Below, one piece after another: positions 51,578 to 64,000 of a stretch of DNA of 64,000 bases. Position 1 is the stretch's first letter; the number at the start of each line of letters is the position of its first letter. The DNA is from Helianthus annuus (taxonomy: Eukaryota; Streptophyta; Magnoliopsida; Asterales; Asteraceae): positions 138,199,901 to 138,263,900 of the forward strand of contig NC_035439.2 of assembly GCF_002127325.2 (NCBI RefSeq), read 5' to 3'. Under the pieces are notes generated by a model that was not told the origin of the DNA, did no database searches, and saw only the letters and a list, made by a program, of their open reading frames with translations. Both the position numbers and the translations under genes were made by a program.

Positions 51578-54500
51578 CTAGTTAAGTTGCGTGGTTTCCT
51601 GGGGTGTCACATCATCCCCCCGTTGGTTTGGAATTTCATCCCGAAATTCTGCAGTAGCTTCAGCCTCAGTAGTGGTTGCACTTTTCTTAAACAACTGGGG
51701 ATACTTGAGTTTCATTTGGTCTTCTCGTTCCAAGGTAAACTTTGGGCCACGACGGGAGTTCCAACGAATTCGAACATGGGGTATTCTGGTACGCTTGAGA
51801 ATCTTGACGTCTCGGCCTGTGATTTCAATTGGTTCCTCGACGAATTGCAACTGGTCGTCGATTGTGAGCTCCTTTAAGGGAACTATGAGGGTCTCATCTG
51901 ATAGACACTTTTTCAGATTTAACACGTGGAATACGTTGTGAACTCCACTGAGTTCTTCAGGTAGATTCAACTTGTAAGCGACTTTGCCAATTTTCTCAGT
52001 GATTTCGAACAGTCCGACATATCGCGGATTCAGTTTGCCTCGTTTGCCAAAACGAACTACACCTTTCCAAGGTGAGACTTTGAGTAGCACTCGATCCCCA
52101 ACCTGGAACTCGAGTGGTTTCCTGCGCTTATCAGCGTAGCTTTTCTGACGGTCATGAGCTGCCGCCATTCGTTGTCGTATCTGAGCAATCCTCTCGGTTG
52201 TATCTACTACAAGTTCTGGGCCGGTGATTTGACTGTCGCCAACTTCTGCCCAACAGAGAGGTGATCGACATTTACATCCGTACAATGCCTCGAACGGAGC
52301 GGCCTGGATACTGGTGTGGTAACTGTTGTTATACGAAAACTCCACTAATGGGAGGTGTTTTTCCCAGCCGTTACCAAAGTCGATTACACATGCCCTAAGC
52401 ATGTCTTCAAGGGTTTGGATGGTGCGTTCAGATTGCGCATCCATCTGTGGATGATATGTCGTGCTCATGTCTAATCGAGAACCAAGGGTCTTGTGCATAG
52501 CTCGCCATAACTCAGATGTAAAACGTGAGTTACGATCAGAAATGATGGAGGTTGGCACTCCGTGTCTTGATACTACTTCCTTTAGGTAGATGTCTGCTAA
52601 GGTAGAAAACTTCTCGGTTTCCTTGATAGCCAAGAAGTGTGCAGACTTAGTCAATCGATCCACTATCACCCAAATAGTGTCATTTCCGCGTTGGGATCTA
52701 GGCAGGCCAGTAACGAAATCCATGTAAATTTGCTCCCATTTCCATGTCGGGATCTCTGGTTGTTGGAGTAGGCCTGATGGTTTCTGATATTCAGTCTTGA
52801 CTCTCGCACAAGTCAAACATTTACTGACGTAGGTTGCTATGTTGGCTTTCATGCTAGGCCACCAGTATGTAGTCTTTAAGTCGTGGTACATCTTATCCGA
52901 ACCAGGATGTAGTGAGTAACGAGACTTGTGCGCTTCATCCATCACAAGCTCGCGTAAGTTTCCATAAAGTGGGACCCAGATGCGCCCGTTTACATAGTAG
53001 GCGCCGTCTTCCTTTTGTTCTAACCGTTTCCTTGATCCTCGTAGGGACTCAGCCCTGATGTTCTCTGCTTTCAATGCCTCAACCTGAGCATCTCGTATCT
53101 GAGTAGGAAGACTAGATTGGATGGTAAGATGTAACGCTCGCACACGTTTAGGTGTAGTATCCTTTCGACTGAGGGCGTCGGCCACAACATTGGCTTTGCC
53201 CGGATGGTACTTGATCGCACATTCGTAATCATTCAAAAGCTCGACCCATCGGCGTTGTCGCATGTTTAACTCCTTTTGCTTGAAGATATGCTCGAGACTC
53301 CTGTGATCGGTGTAAATGGTGCACTTGGTACCGTACAGGTAATGTCTCCATATCTTAAGTGCGAAAACAACTGCTCCCAATTCCAGGTCGTGCGTAGTGC
53401 AGTTCCTTTCGTGAACTTTAAGTTGGCGCGATGCGTAGGCAATGACCTTGTCACGTTGCATGAACACGCAACCAAGTCCTTGGATGGAAGTGTCGCAATA
53501 AACCACAAAATCATATGTGCCCTCAGGCAATGAGAGGATAGGCGCGCTACAAAGTCTATCTTTTAAGTGCTGGAAAGCAGATTCCTGTGCATCACTCCAA
53601 CGATAGGTGACACCCTTCTGAGTCAGTGAAGCGAGAGGTTGTGCAATCTTTGAGAAATCCTTGATGAACCTTCTGTAGTAGCCCGCCAAACCCAAGAATT
53701 GGCGGATTTCTGTTGGTGTACGGGGTGCGGGCCAATTCTTGATCGAGTCTACCTTGGATGGATCAACATGGATCCCATCCTTTTTTACCACGTGGCCTAG
53801 GAAGTGGACTTTGCGAAGCCAGAAGTCACATTTCGAAAATTTGGCATACAACTGCTCTGCTCGGAGGAGTTCCAAGATAAGTCGTAGATGATGCTCGTGT
53901 TCTTCCTGACTCTTCGAATAGATCAGGATGTCGTCGATGAAAACGATAATGAACTTATCCAGGTAGGGTTTGCACACTCGGTTCATGAGATCCATGAAGA
54001 CCGCGGGTGCATTCGTCAATCCGAAAGGCATAACCAGAAACTCATAATGCCCATAACGAGTCCTGAATGCTGTTTTTGAGACGTCCTCATCTCGGACTCT
54101 CAGCTGATGGTATCCCGATCTCAAATCAATCTTAGAGTAATAGCTCGACCCTTGCAACTGGTCGAACAAGTCGTCTATACTTGGGAGAGGATAACGATTC
54201 TTCATGGTCACCTTGTTAAGTTCGCGATTGTCAATACACATTCTGAAGGTACCGTCTTTCTTCTTCACAAATAACACTGGAGCTCCCCAAGGCGAAGAGC
54301 TAGGGCGAATGAAACCCTTGTCCAAGAGGTCTTGCAATTGAGTGGACAATTCCTCTAGTTCCGATGGGGCTAAGCGATAAGGCGCACGGGCTATGGGTGT
54401 TGCCCCAGGAGTTAGCTCGATTTGGAACTCGACTTGACGATGAGGCGGAAGACCAGGTAATTCCTCAGGAAATACCTCAGGGAAATCACGTACAATAGGA

Positions 54501-54919
54501 ATGTCTTTAATTCTCTTTTCTTCCATTGGTGCGTCAGTAACGAGAGCTAGAATGGCAGTGTGGCCCTTTCGCAAACACTTCTGGGCCTTAAGGAAAGAGA
54601 TGATGCCCACAACAGCACCACTCTTGTCGCCACGAATCACGAGGGGTTCTTCACCAGAACGAGGGATGCGGACAATCTTCTCGTTGCAAAGAATTTCCGC
54701 TTGCTGATGAGATAACCAATCCATCCCAATAACAACGTCGAAACTACCCAGAACGATAGGAATGAGGTCGATAGAAAAGGTCTGATCAGCAAGAACAAGA
54801 TTACAACCCTTAATTATGTGTGTGGCCTCTAAAATTTTACCGTTTGCTAGCTCTACCATGTGTTTGGTGGTCAAAAGTGTTGGAGTACGCTTAAGCATTT
54901 GACTAACTTTTAAGGACAC
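51578..54919 (-). CDS. Chromovirus pol: partial protease, RT, RNase H, integrase, chromodomain-like tail
   Basis: A continuous frame of 1,113 codons. Protease remainder is at residues 1-80 ([14 protein letters not shown]). RT is at about 180-380, with catalytic FIDD at 327-330. RNase H is at about 468-585 (D476; [18 protein letters not shown]). Integrase has HHCC zinc residues H664, H671, C701, C704 and the triad D734 (MDFVTGLP), D795 (SDRN, usually SDRD) and E831 (QSERTI). A post-integrase part ([20 protein letters not shown]) leads to a chromodomain-like end ([22 protein letters not shown]). [11 protein letters not shown] departs from the usual HPQTDGQSERT at two places. The natural frame begins upstream: one base is missing in the protease active site near 54935, so this ORF starts just after it. 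Confidence 0.93.
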   Translation of the reverse strand: MSLKVSQMLKRTPTLLTTKHMVELANGKILEATHIIKGCNLVLADQTFSIDLIPIVLGSFDVVIGMDWLSHQQAEILCNEKIVRIPRSGEEPLVIRGDKSGAVVGIISFLKAQKCLRKGHTAILALVTDAPMEEKRIKDIPIVRDFPEVFPEELPGLPPHRQVEFQIELTPGATPIARAPYRLAPSELEELSTQLQDLLDKGFIRPSSSPWGAPVLFVKKKDGTFRMCIDNRELNKVTMKNRYPLPSIDDLFDQLQGSSYYSKIDLRSGYHQLRVRDEDVSKTAFRTRYGHYEFLVMPFGLTNAPAVFMDLMNRVCKPYLDKFIIVFIDDILIYSKSQEEHEHHLRLILELLRAEQLYAKFSKCDFWLRKVHFLGHVVKKDGIHVDPSKVDSIKNWPAPRTPTEIRQFLGLAGYYRRFIKDFSKIAQPLASLTQKGVTYRWSDAQESAFQHLKDRLCSAPILSLPEGTYDFVVYCDTSIQGLGCVFMQRDKVIAYASRQLKVHERNCTTHDLELGAVVFALKIWRHYLYGTKCTIYTDHRSLEHIFKQKELNMRQRRWVELLNDYECAIKYHPGKANVVADALSRKDTTPKRVRALHLTIQSSLPTQIRDAQVEALKAENIRAESLRGSRKRLEQKEDGAYYVNGRIWVPLYGNLRELVMDEAHKSRYSLHPGSDKMYHDLKTTYWWPSMKANIATYVSKCLTCARVKTEYQKPSGLLQQPEIPTWKWEQIYMDFVTGLPRSQRGNDTIWVIVDRLTKSAHFLAIKETEKFSTLADIYLKEVVSRHGVPTSIISDRNSRFTSELWRAMHKTLGSRLDMSTTYHPQMDAQSERTIQTLEDMLRACVIDFGNGWEKHLPLVEFSYNNSYHTSIQAAPFEALYGCKCRSPLCWAEVGDSQITGPELVVDTTERIAQIRQRMAAAHDRQKSYADKRRKPLEFQVGDRVLLKVSPWKGVVRFGKRGKLNPRYVGLFEITEKIGKVAYKLNLPEELSGVHNVFHVLNLKKCLSDETLIVPLKELTIDDQLQFVEEPIEITGRDVKILKRTRIPHVRIRWNSRRGPKFTLEREDQMKLKYPQLFKKSATTTEAEATAEFRDEIPNQRGDDVTPQETTQLN

Positions 54920-54935
54920 GTAGCTAGTATCGGCA

Positions 54936-56219
54936 CCGAATCAAATAAAACAGTAACATAAAAGTCATCCAGTAGAGACTTACCTATCACAACGTTGGGA
55001 TCATTCCTAGCATCACCCTGTCCAATCACGAAGGCACGGCCTCGGGCGCCATTGCCATTATTGTTACCCCTATTGTTGCCTCCATTGTTGCCTCCATTGT
55101 TGTTCCCGTTTCCTTGGTTGTTGTTCTGATTCTGATTCAGTTGTGGACAGTGCCTCTTAAAGTGACCCTCAGCACCGCACTGGAAGCATCCCTTATTACC
55201 CTGCTGGTGTTGCTGTTGGTTCTGGGGAGCTTGTGGATGCTGTTGTCGATTCTGATTCGCAGGACGTGAGCTCCTGCAATCTTTGGCTTCATATGTCCAG
55301 GCTTGTTACATCTCTGACAACGACCCTTGTTGCACGGCCCGCTGTGGTGCAAATTACATCGATTGCACTTAGGGTGATTTCCCCTGTATCCACCCTGACC
55401 TTGGTTCCCAGAAGACTGCTGACTGGGGCTCCTGTACTCATCTGTCTTTCACTGCTGGGACTGAGACTGAACTGAAGTAGAACCCTTGCCCGAATTTCCA
55501 TCCCACTTGCGCTTGTTATCACTGGGAGCATCAGTAGTAGTAGCGTTAATACGCTTAGGCAGCTTGTTCTGCTCAACTGCCTGATCAGTGAGACGGTGGG
55601 CCAACTGGATGATTTGCTGAATGGTGCCAAGATTAGCTGAGGTCACGTGGCTCTGAATTTCTGGCACTAAACCCTTAAGGTACAGCTCGATACGCTTGAT
55701 AGGAGGATCCACCATAGTAGGACACAAGATAGCTAATTCATTCGATCTCTTTGTGTATGCCTCGATTTCAGACCCCGTCATCTTCAAATTGAAAAATTCC
55801 ACCTCTAGCTTGTGGATGTCGTCACCACTATAGTACTCTTCTTTGATCAAATCTTTGAAGTCGTTCCATGGGGTGGCATTAGCAACCGCCAGCCCTAGCA
55901 GTGGAACATGTGCTTTCCACCAGGTTAACGCAACACCTTCGAGTGTTCCAGTAGCAAATTTCACCCTACGATCTTCAAGGCATTCACACATCTAAAAAAC
56001 AGACTCAATCTTCTTGAACCAGTGAAGAAGGCCTACAACTCCTTCTATGCCGCTGAAAGTACTAGGTCGGCAATCCATGAACGTTTTGAACGTACATACG
56101 GGAGGCTGAGCATGTTGACCTCCTGCAGGGACAGCTGCGAGTGCCTCAGCCACTCGTTCGTTGATTAGAGCCGTCAGCTGGGCTTGAGTCAAGTTCAAAT
56201 GTCCACTCATGATCTTCAC
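54936..56219 (-). pseudogene. Chromovirus gag and protease start, four lesions
   Basis: It starts MKIMSGHLNLTQAQLTALIN (MSGHL is probably the true start). CTFKTFMDCRPSTFSGIEGV leads into the gag core ALTWWKAHVPLLGLAVANAT and VEFFNLKMTGSEIEAYTKRS. Zinc-finger parts follow (HHSGPCNKGRCQRCNKPGH; CFQCGAEGHFKRHC near 55156-55197), then FYVTVLFDS of the protease. Lesions are TAG at 55992-55994, TGA at 55449-55451, an extra AT near 55291 inside the first knuckle, and a missing G near 54935 that removes the Gly of the protease DSG. Each is small; the rest is readable. Confidence 0.9.
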
Positions 56220-56498
56220 AACGAAGCAACGTAAGTGAGAAAAGTGTCGCGAAAGTGCGTAAGTGTGGAATGACAGAAGAGAGTAAGCACACAGGGCTCA
56301 AATAGCAATTATCACGTTAACTAATGCACTACGTGAACTATCAAACAGACAATATAAACATAAATCATACCACCTATTGTGTCGAGTCTTGCACGTGGAG
56401 CGAAGCGTCGTTGTGGATCGTTGAGCACTGTACAGGTTATAGTCTGGTTTTGTCAAAAAGATTTTCCCTTTTTAAAACCAAGTTCACTATAACCAATA

Positions 56499-56510
56499 GC
56501 TCTGATACCA
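56499..56510 (-). other. Chromovirus primer-binding site
   Basis: Sense TGGTATCAGAGC, three bases from the 5' LTR end at 56514. Confidence 0.88.
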
Positions 56511-56513
56511 ATC

Positions 56514-59309
56514 TGTCAGACCCCCAAAATCCACACGCGGAGTATCACCGCTTAGAGGCGTGACATGACCAGGATCCAGCCACCAATCATAATGAACAAT
56601 GTATTTAAAATAGATAAAATCCAACCACGTAATATAATTGGTGTTTCAAGACTAGTTAATCAAGTACAAATTAAACAGCGGAAGCATAAGACGTGGAATC
56701 AAAACATAAGTTCAATAAGTTCATAAAGTTTAAATATTTAGAATGGGACATAACAGTCCATATCCCACAACGACCTCCTCCTCGCGCAAGCTCCATAAGT
56801 ATCTAACGACCTGCAAGGCATGTAACAACGAGTCAACAACTAAGTTGAGCGAGTTCACAGTAGGTGTTCATTATAAAGTAGTTTTTCAAGAACTATGAGG
56901 TTGTTTGCAACTGCATGTTAAATCAACTTTCCTTATTTTCCAAACCATAAACGGTGGGGGCTACCCCATGTTGTAAACTACTAGACTAGATGTATATATA
57001 AGTGTCCTTCCCAATCCGAGGACAGAGGTACATATTAAATACGTAGGTTTAGCGCTGGTGCCCTTCCCAATCCGGGGACAGAGGTACGTATAAGAATACG
57101 TAGGTTTAGCGATGGTGCCCTTCCCAACCCGAGGACAGTGGTACGTAGTGAATACGTAGGTTTAGCGCTGGCGTCCTTCCCAATCCAAGGACAGTGGTAC
57201 GTAGTGAATACGTAGGTTTAGCGCTGGCGTCCTTCCCGATCCGAGGACGGAGGTAAGTAGTCTAGTAGTGGTGAAAGTACAAGTTCCGTCTTAGCTATTT
57301 AATCCCATTCCCAACCCACCGGGAATCCCATGCCTTAAGAGTGTGAACTCACCTTTGGTTGCTCGGTTTGACTCTCAAAAATAGCTAACAGTCAAGGTCG
57401 GTCAATCACGTCCTAGTACGATTACCACTTAGTTTATTAGTGACTTCAAATAAGCACGAAGTTCCTACACGCATCTACCACATAACATGCACTCACTTTA
57501 ACGGTTCATGCCCATATAAACTTCTCATCTATTCCCATTCATAAGCAAACATACGACATTGCACATAACACTTTCATTGACAAATAACATGTTAGATCGT
57601 TCTCAGATAACCTACCCGACATTTAGACACGCAAATTACTACCTATGTCGTTTCAGCTTTAACATTCAAAACTGGGCTGTTTTCGGGAATTTTAATAAAA
57701 TAGTTAACCTGTTCCAAAAATTACCAACTTTTTACAGAAGGTCTTAACGATCCAAATATTATTGTGTAAAAATCTCGGGATTCAATTCATTACCAATATT
57801 TTATAAAAGAACATTTACCGGAGTGCAATCAGATTCGTCACTTTCTGACTGCAGTCCACGGAATAATTTATTTAAAATTCATCGTAAGTCCGATTGATGA
57901 AATTCCAGTTGGAGGGTTACAATGACATTCGAGGTCATCTACAGTATAAATTTCGTGAGCTAGTTCTACTCAGGTTTCAAGTTATGACAAAAAACATGAC
58001 ACACATTTTCTGCAGTAAAAACGCAGCTTGAGCTGCTGTCCAAAAACAGACCTTTAAAAATAATTAACGACCTCGAAAAATTACGTTTCCAGTGCCATTT
58101 GATCCATTTTTCAAAAATACATAATTTAGGCTTCAGAAAATAAGTTTTTCAATTTATTATGATCCGTTTACAGCCAGTTGAAGTTGGCTGAAAATGCTAA
58201 TCAGCATGCTTTTTATAGTTTAAATGTTACTAAAACGTATCAACAAATATCCTAACAACGGGTTTATCAAGAAATCAACGATCAAACATCATGCATGCTT
58301 TAACCAACCCTAATCCAACAAGATTTCATCTTTATGTAAACTTATGTTCATGTTCCTTGTTCCTTGTTCATTTTCTTTTTATGTTCTTGTGTTAAACATC
58401 AAACAACAATCTTTCGAATAATCACCATACAAGTAACCAAGAGTGTAATCAAAGACTTACAACTAGCTCAAAGGCTAGGGATGAACTTATGAACAAAGGA
58501 TGATGATGAAGATGAGGTGTAGAGCAAAGTATGAAGTTCCTTTAAGACCTCCAAGCTTCAACCTTCAAGGATAACCTTCTAGCACTTGGAGCAAGCTTGA
58601 AAGTGGAGCAATGGTGGTGACAAGGTGGTGGTGGTGGCGGATGTAGAGAGGGACGAGAGAGAGAGAGAGGTGGTGAGGGTGATGGAGTGATCTTATAGAG
58701 AGAGAGTGAAATGATGATTCTTGTAACCACCCTACTTATAATCATTTCACTAATATCTTGGCAAGTGAAACAAGTAAAGAGGCCCAATCAAAATAAGAGT
58801 TAATATTCCATGAGATTTGGTGATGATGAGGGTGGGTCCCTCCTTGGAGCCGAAAATATAGAGGGGGGGGGGGTAATTGTAAGTTTTGATCTTAAGTAGG
58901 TAATTATTTAGGAGGTTAAGTGTAATACCTAATGCATTAAGTGTATGTCATATTTTCTAGTGTGTTGGGGTATTCGAAGACCATGACTAGTTCAAAAATA
59001 ATAAACCAATGTTTATGACAAAATTTTGGTGTTCCGAGTAATGTCCGGTTAGATACCGGTTCGTTAAAGTGCTAAGTTGTTCCGTTTAGTGTCTTTTATG
59101 TATCTTTTTGTAACACTTTTAATTCCCCACACTTAGGAAAGCCTACAGGACTATTTAGTCAATTTTCTGCACAAGACTAGTATGTTAACAAGCACATGTA
59201 AGTATGACCCAGTAATCAGAAAGCAGTTAAGTGATTCAGCACAGTCATCAAGCACTTTAATTAACATTAATAAATCGTACTGATACATATAATTAGGAGG
59301 GTTGTCACA
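56514..59309 (-). repeat. Chromovirus LTR, 5' (right)
   Basis: Starts TGTCAGACCCCC (one change from the left LTR) and ends GGGTTGTCACA. Contains the same tandem array at 57002-57262. Confidence 0.92.
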
Positions 59310-59314
59310 AGTAG

Positions 59315-62110
59315 ATTATCATGGATTTGAAGGATCTTATCCGTTGTCTCTTGTATGATCTCAGGACCAGTAAATTGTTTGTCACCAACCTTGTGCCAGC
59401 TTAAAGGAGATCGGCATTTGCGACCACACAATGCCTCGAAAGGAGACATTTGAATACTGGTGTGGTAGCTATTGTTGTACGAGAATTCGATCAAGGGTAA
59501 GTGCACATCCCAACTACCACCAAAGTTGATGACACAAGAACGGAGCATGTCCTCTAGGGCTTGGATAGTACGTTCAGTCTGTCCATCCGTTTGAGGATGA
59601 AAGGCTGTACTAGGATTCAAATGAGAACCCATAGCGGACTGAAAAGTTTGGCAAAGATGCGAAGTGAAACGACCATCACGATCAGAAGTGATGTCAAGAG
59701 GAATACCATGACGGCATATGATTTCGTCAGTGTAGAGTCGAGCAAGTCGTTCAACCTTGAAATCTTCACGAATAGTAAGGAAATGGGCAGACTTGGTCAA
59801 ACGGTCGATAATCACCCAAATGCTATCGTGACCAGAAGGTGTACGAGGAATTTTGGTTATGAAGTCCATAGCAATGCTATCCCATTTTCAAACGGGGATT
59901 TCAGGTTGTTCGAGTAGACCAGAAGGTCGTTGATGCTCGGCTTTGACTTTCGAACAAGTAAGGCACTTAGAAACATACGTGGAAATGTCTCTCTTCATAC
60001 CAGGCCACCAATAGGATGTACGAAGATTCTGGTACATCTTGTCAGCACCAGGATGAATCGAGTACCTGGATTTATGTGCCTCGTTCATGATGAGTTCACG
60101 AAGATTTTCGCGATCTGGCACCCAGATACGATCATGATAGTATTGAAGCCCATCAGATTTGGTCACTAGTTGGTCTTCAATAGCACCACGTACTTCTAGG
60201 AATAAGGTTCCTTCGTTGGCGGACATGTATTGAGCTTCACGAATGCAAGTGTGAAGATCGCTAGAGATGTGAAAACAACGAATACTATTAACATGAGTCT
60301 TACGACTAAGTGCATCGGCTACGACATTCACTTTACCAGGATGATAGCGAATCTCGCACTCGTAGTCGTTAAGCAATTCTACCCAGCGTCGCTGACGCAT
60401 ATTAAGCTCTTTTTGGTTAAAGATGTGTGGTAGGCTCTTATGGTCAGTGAAAACCACACACTTTGTACCATATAGGTAGTGTCGCCAAATCTTTAATGCA
60501 AAAACAACTGCGCCAAGCTCGAGGTCGTGGGTAGTATAGTTTTTCTCATGTATTTTGAGTTTACGAGAGGCGTAAGCGATGACCTTGTCTCGCTGCATGA
60601 GAACACAACCAAGACCATGATTCGAGGCATCGCAATACACCACGAAATCATCATTCCCATCACGGAAAGCGAGAATAGGAGCGTTACAAAGCAGATTCTT
60701 GAGAGTTTGAAAAGATTCCTCTTGCTCAAGACCCTAAGCAAACGGTTTCTCTTTTTGAGTCAACGAAGTGAGAGGAACGACGATCTTAGGAAAGTTCGAG
60801 ATGAATCGGCGGTAATAACCTGCCCATCCTAAGAAAGAACGGATTTCAGAAGGAGTTTTAGGCGCGGTCCAGTTCTTCACTGCTTCGATTTTGGAAGGAT
60901 CAACATGGATTCCTTTTTCGCTAACAACCTGTCTAAGGAATTGGACTTCTTTGATCCAGAACTTGCATTTGGAAAACTTCGCGTAAAGGCGTTCGACACG
61001 TAAAAGCTCGAGTATAACACATAGATGACGTTCGTGATCGGCTTGAGATTTAGAGTAAATGAGGATATCATCAATGAAGACGATAAGAAACAATCCAAGT
61101 AAGGTTTACAAACGCGGTTCATAAGATCCATGAACACAGTCGGTGCGTTGGTCAAACCAAAAGGCATAACTACAAACTCGTAGTGTCCATAGCGAGTGCG
61201 AAATGCGGTTTTAGGAATGTCCTCTTCGAGAACACGAAGCTGGTGATAACCAGATTGAAGATCGATATTGGAGAAGCAAGTAGCGCCTTGAAGTTGGTCA
61301 AAGAGATCATCAATGCGCGGAAGAGGGTAACGATTCTTGATGGTGAGTGTCGATGCACATGCGGAATGAGCCATCCTTCTTTTTGACGAAGAGTACAGGA
61401 GCACCCCAAGGTGAGGTACTTGGACGAATGAAGCCCTTATCGAGGAGTTCTTGAAGTTGCGTAGATAACTCTTGCATCTCGGAAGGTGTAAGACGATAAA
61501 GGTGCTTTTGCAACACGAGTCGATCCAGGTATGAAGTCAATACGAAATTCAATAGATCGAGGTGGAGGAGGACCAGGCAAATCTTCAGGAAAAGACGTCA
61601 GGGAAGTCTCGCACCACTGGAACATCATTTATGCTCTTTCCCTTGCCTTTCTCTTCCACAACGTGGGCTAAATAGGCAAAGTACTGTTTGCAAATAAATA
61701 TTTGTTCGCTTGTGTGCAGGACATCAACTTCAGTCCTTTTGAAGGTCGGTCTCCATAAACGTGTAAAACATCACCAGATAGATGGGATAAACGAACGTAT
61801 TTCTCGTGGCAAGCGATTTCAGCATGGTTCTTTCGAAGCCAATCCATGCCTGTGATGACGTCGAAACTACCCAATTGCATGGGTATAAGATCTATAGTGA
61901 AAACGTGCTCGTTAAGAGTGAGAAGACAATCAAGAAGAACAGAACCGACAAGGATAGATTTGCCATTGGCGACTTCAACAGAAAACGACTTAGGTAGCTT
62001 AGAGCGTGTTCAACTTAACAAGCATTCAAATTCCAAGGACACAAAGCTTTTGTCCACACCAGTATCAAATAGTATCGAAGTATAAAGGTGGTTAACAAGA
62101 AACGTACCAT
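59315..62110 (-). pseudogene. Outer Ty3 pol: protease, RT, RNase H, integrase, many lesions
   Basis: In sense from 62110: ILFDTGVDKSFVSLEFE (protease active site intact, near 62075), [70 protein letters not shown] and [18 protein letters not shown] (RT). Then come [17 protein letters not shown] and VVADALSRK (RNase H), [20 protein letters not shown] and [11 protein letters not shown] (integrase zinc part) and MDFITKIPRTPSGHDSIWVI with SDRDGRFTS and TDGQTERTIQALEDML (integrase core). Frames change near 61640, 61460, 61380 and 61085. In-frame stops occur at 60734 (after EKPFA) and 59888 (after QPEIPV), each where this family usually has Trp, as expected from TGG-to-TGA/TAG decay. It continues at 48716 and 40684. 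Confidence 0.9.
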
Positions 62111-63356
62111 TAACGACGTCATTGTTGTTGAGCGCCTGATTTGCGTTTAGGTTGAAAGCTCGTCCCCGCGGTGGTTGTTGTTGTTCCTAGTTAAGTTGAG
62201 GACACTGAGGACGAAGGTGAGTTGTGTCACCACATTTGTAGCAGGCTCGTGCTGTTTTGGCGTTTTGTTGAGCAGGTTGAGCTTGTTAAGCTTGATGAGC
62301 TTGTGGTGGGGGGTTGTTCTTACAGTAGGCGGTGTTATGGCCAAAACGGTTGCAATTGGTACAGTGATGACAGTTGACGTTCGTAGGGTGATGAAAGTTG
62401 CAAGTGGTACACTTGGGATGAATCCCAGTGTATGGCTTTCGGTTGTTTGTAGGGTTAGGTTGTAAGGCTGGAGGGTTTGGCGGAGTAACGACCACATAAT
62501 TCTGACTAGAAGCCTTCCGCTTCTTGTTCTGGTTCTTTTTGGCTGATGAGAAGGGTTCAACAGTGGCTTGGTGCACGTTCTTCGAGGAAGCCTTTTCAGA
62601 GTTCCTACGAAGGACGATGTTGTTGTTAAGGCGAGCAGCCAAACGATAGGTTTCCTCTATGGTTGCTGGAAGAGCAGTTTCTATAAGGTTCATGAAGGAG
62701 TTAGGACAGCAATGGATGTATTTGTTGATTTGCTTTTCAGGTGTATCGACCTGGCTAGGACAGAGAATGCTAAGTTGCTTGAAACGGGTGGTTAAGCATC
62801 GTTATCATCACGGACTTGTTTTAGGAACCAAAAATCATGCTCCAACTTCCAGAGCTCATGAGGAGGGCAAAATTCTTCCCTCATTCTTTAGCTCAGCCCA
62901 TTGCAAAGCGTGGGCGGCATCTTATCCTCTTATGCCTTGCTCAGAGGTCCACTAGTCCAGGGCACTTGAGCGAAACACCCCAGTAGTGTTTTGGGTGCGT
63001 AATTCGTCAGGACAACCACTCTGACAGAACACGATTTCCATGGCGTCAAACCAAGTGAGCAATGCGGTGGCACTATCCTTGCCTGAAAATTCCAGGGGTT
63101 TACAAGCCATGAATTGCTTGAAGAGGGATGGTGCTTTAGGTCGCTCAACCTTGGATTCGACGGAACCCTACTCAATGGAGGGTTGAATTTTACTCACGAT
63201 GTCGGGAATGACTCGGGCCATTTGGTAGGCCATTTGTTCAGCGATTAGACCCACTAACTCTTGTTTGGAGATGGAGTCGGAGTTGTTGGAGTTCTTCTTT
63301 GAGCCTGATTTAGACTTCTTGACTTTCTTGGAGGATCCAGAGTATGGTGAAGACAT
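62111..63356 (-). pseudogene. Outer Ty3 gag, decayed
   Basis: It starts MSSPYSGSSKKVKKSKSGSK at 63356, nearly the same as the fragment at 36963. TAG interrupts after KIQPSIE (near 63168), then LLTW and QSGCPDEL-type gag sequence continue with further stops and shifts (62930-62700). A zinc knuckle is readable near 62330-62290 (CTNCNRFGHNTAYC), preceded by a second Cys/His motif (CTTCNFHHPTNVNC). It leads into the protease at 62110. Confidence 0.82.
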
Positions 63357-64000
63357 CTAGAGATTCAAAAGGGAATGAATAGGTGAGACTTGATCATAAT
63401 GTTTATTTAAGAAGAAATCGTTTTTCATGAAATGATTCACATAGCATGAAGTGTCACATAGCATAAAAGGGTTTCAATTGTTTCACATAGCTTAAAATGT
63501 TCAAATTGCATCACATAGCATAATCATGGATTCCATATAGCATAACATGAATTTCACATAACATAACTTTGAATAATGAAAGCATCGTAAATTTAGTTTG
63601 TTCACGAGAGATTATTATTGTTTTTGATTGCGATAAACATGCGAATTGTGTGACGGTTTTGAAATGAACGAAGTTTCAAGTATAAAATCACATATAAATT
63701 GAGATAACACAAAAGAGAGGCTCGTAAAACATTGGATTGTTTCGGGTAAAGAAACGTCGACTATTCCAAAGTGGGTCGAAAGTCCTTTCGAATTAGAGAA
63801 AACGTGCTTTGGCCTATAGGTAAGATACTCTCGTTGAGAAGTGATTAACGGTATCTTACCCTTCCAGTTACTACACGTCTCTAATCGATTGAAACAATCG
63901 GGACTTTGGCGAGATTGAAAATCGAGGAATGGGACTTAATCGAAAAGATGCGGGTTTCACCCCCAACTTGAAGATTTCGTACCCTAATGTGGTTGGTACT
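63357..64000 (-). other. Outer Ty3 5' leader (runs off the window)
   Basis: Matches 36964-37605 closely, including the CACATAGCATAA repeats. By that comparison the primer site should lie about 400 bp beyond the window end, followed by the 5' LTR. Confidence 0.8.

Larger units (their letters stand above)
48717..59309 (-). mobile_element. Full-length Ty3/gypsy chromovirus (Tekay/Del-like), 10,593 bp
   Basis: Two LTRs (48717-51519, 2,803 bp; 56514-59309, 2,796 bp) and an exact 5-bp TSD AGTAG (48712-48716, 59310-59314). In sense the order is LTR, primer site, gag, protease, RT, RNase H, integrase, chromodomain-like tail, polypurine tract, LTR. Coding lesions are few (two stops, two frameshifts, all in gag-protease). 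By eye the first 190 bases of the LTRs already show about ten differences, so it looks older than the copia insertion. The lineage is inferred from pol order and the C-terminal tail. Confidence 0.95.

Noticed and set aside
59561..59917. Plus-strand frames across the outer pol and similar frames at 53276 and 51591
   Set aside because: They are antisense to clearly recognisable integrase, RNase H and chromodomain-like coding sequence.

Overview
This is plant nuclear DNA, almost certainly from a dicot. The evidence is plant LTR retrotransposon lineages (chromovirus-type Ty3/gypsy, Sirevirus-like Ty1/copia), plant-type CACTA/hAT/Mutator elements, and two small plant genes: a KIN2-like stress protein and a GLUTAMINE DUMPER protein. 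The TE families look like those of the daisy family (Asteraceae), but that is inference from general resemblance. Most of the window is mobile-element sequence; only two genes look intact.

Layout. (1) 1-19463: a head-to-tail tandem duplication with a 10.39-kb unit and almost no differences between copies. Each unit holds the 3' end of a Ty3 element with a 3.4-kb LTR, a solo Ty1-type LTR (5-bp target-site duplication, TSD), a 3-kb solo Ty3-type LTR (5-bp TSD) and simple repeats. (2) 19464-24650: a PPR gene relic, a transposon-protein relic, a hAT relic, the KIN2-like gene (three exons, two MITEs in intron 1) and the GLUTAMINE DUMPER gene. (3) 24650-27400: low-complexity DNA, a minisatellite, and an internally deleted hAT element with a perfect 8-bp TSD.

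(4) 27809-36600: the most unusual part. It is a cluster of decayed genes next to the C-terminus of a Mutator-type (MULE) transposase: one plant-mobile-domain (PMD) gene, two convergent Ulp1/C48-protease-like genes that lack the catalytic residues, and two short genes encoding proteins with acidic tails. Four of these genes have a TATAAATA box 52-74 nt before the start codon. A four-unit 193-bp tandem array lies between the convergent genes, and a small MULE with a 9-bp TSD interrupts an exon of one of them. I read the cluster as the remains of one large gene-carrying MULE, cut off on the right by a Ty3 gag fragment.

(5) 36600-64000: a nest of retrotransposons, all on the minus strand. An old outer Ty3 element (gag and leader at 62-64 kb, pol pieces at 59-62, 48.7 and 40.2-40.7 kb, 3' LTR 38016-40213) has been split twice. 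The first insertion is a 7,977-bp Sirevirus-like element (40685-48661) that lost protease and integrase but kept RT-RNase H and a large broken accessory ORF. The second is a full-length 10,593-bp Ty3 chromovirus (48717-59309, TSD AGTAG). A second outer-family leader and gag start directly after the outer 3' LTR, so the outer element was part of a tandem LTR-internal-LTR-internal array.
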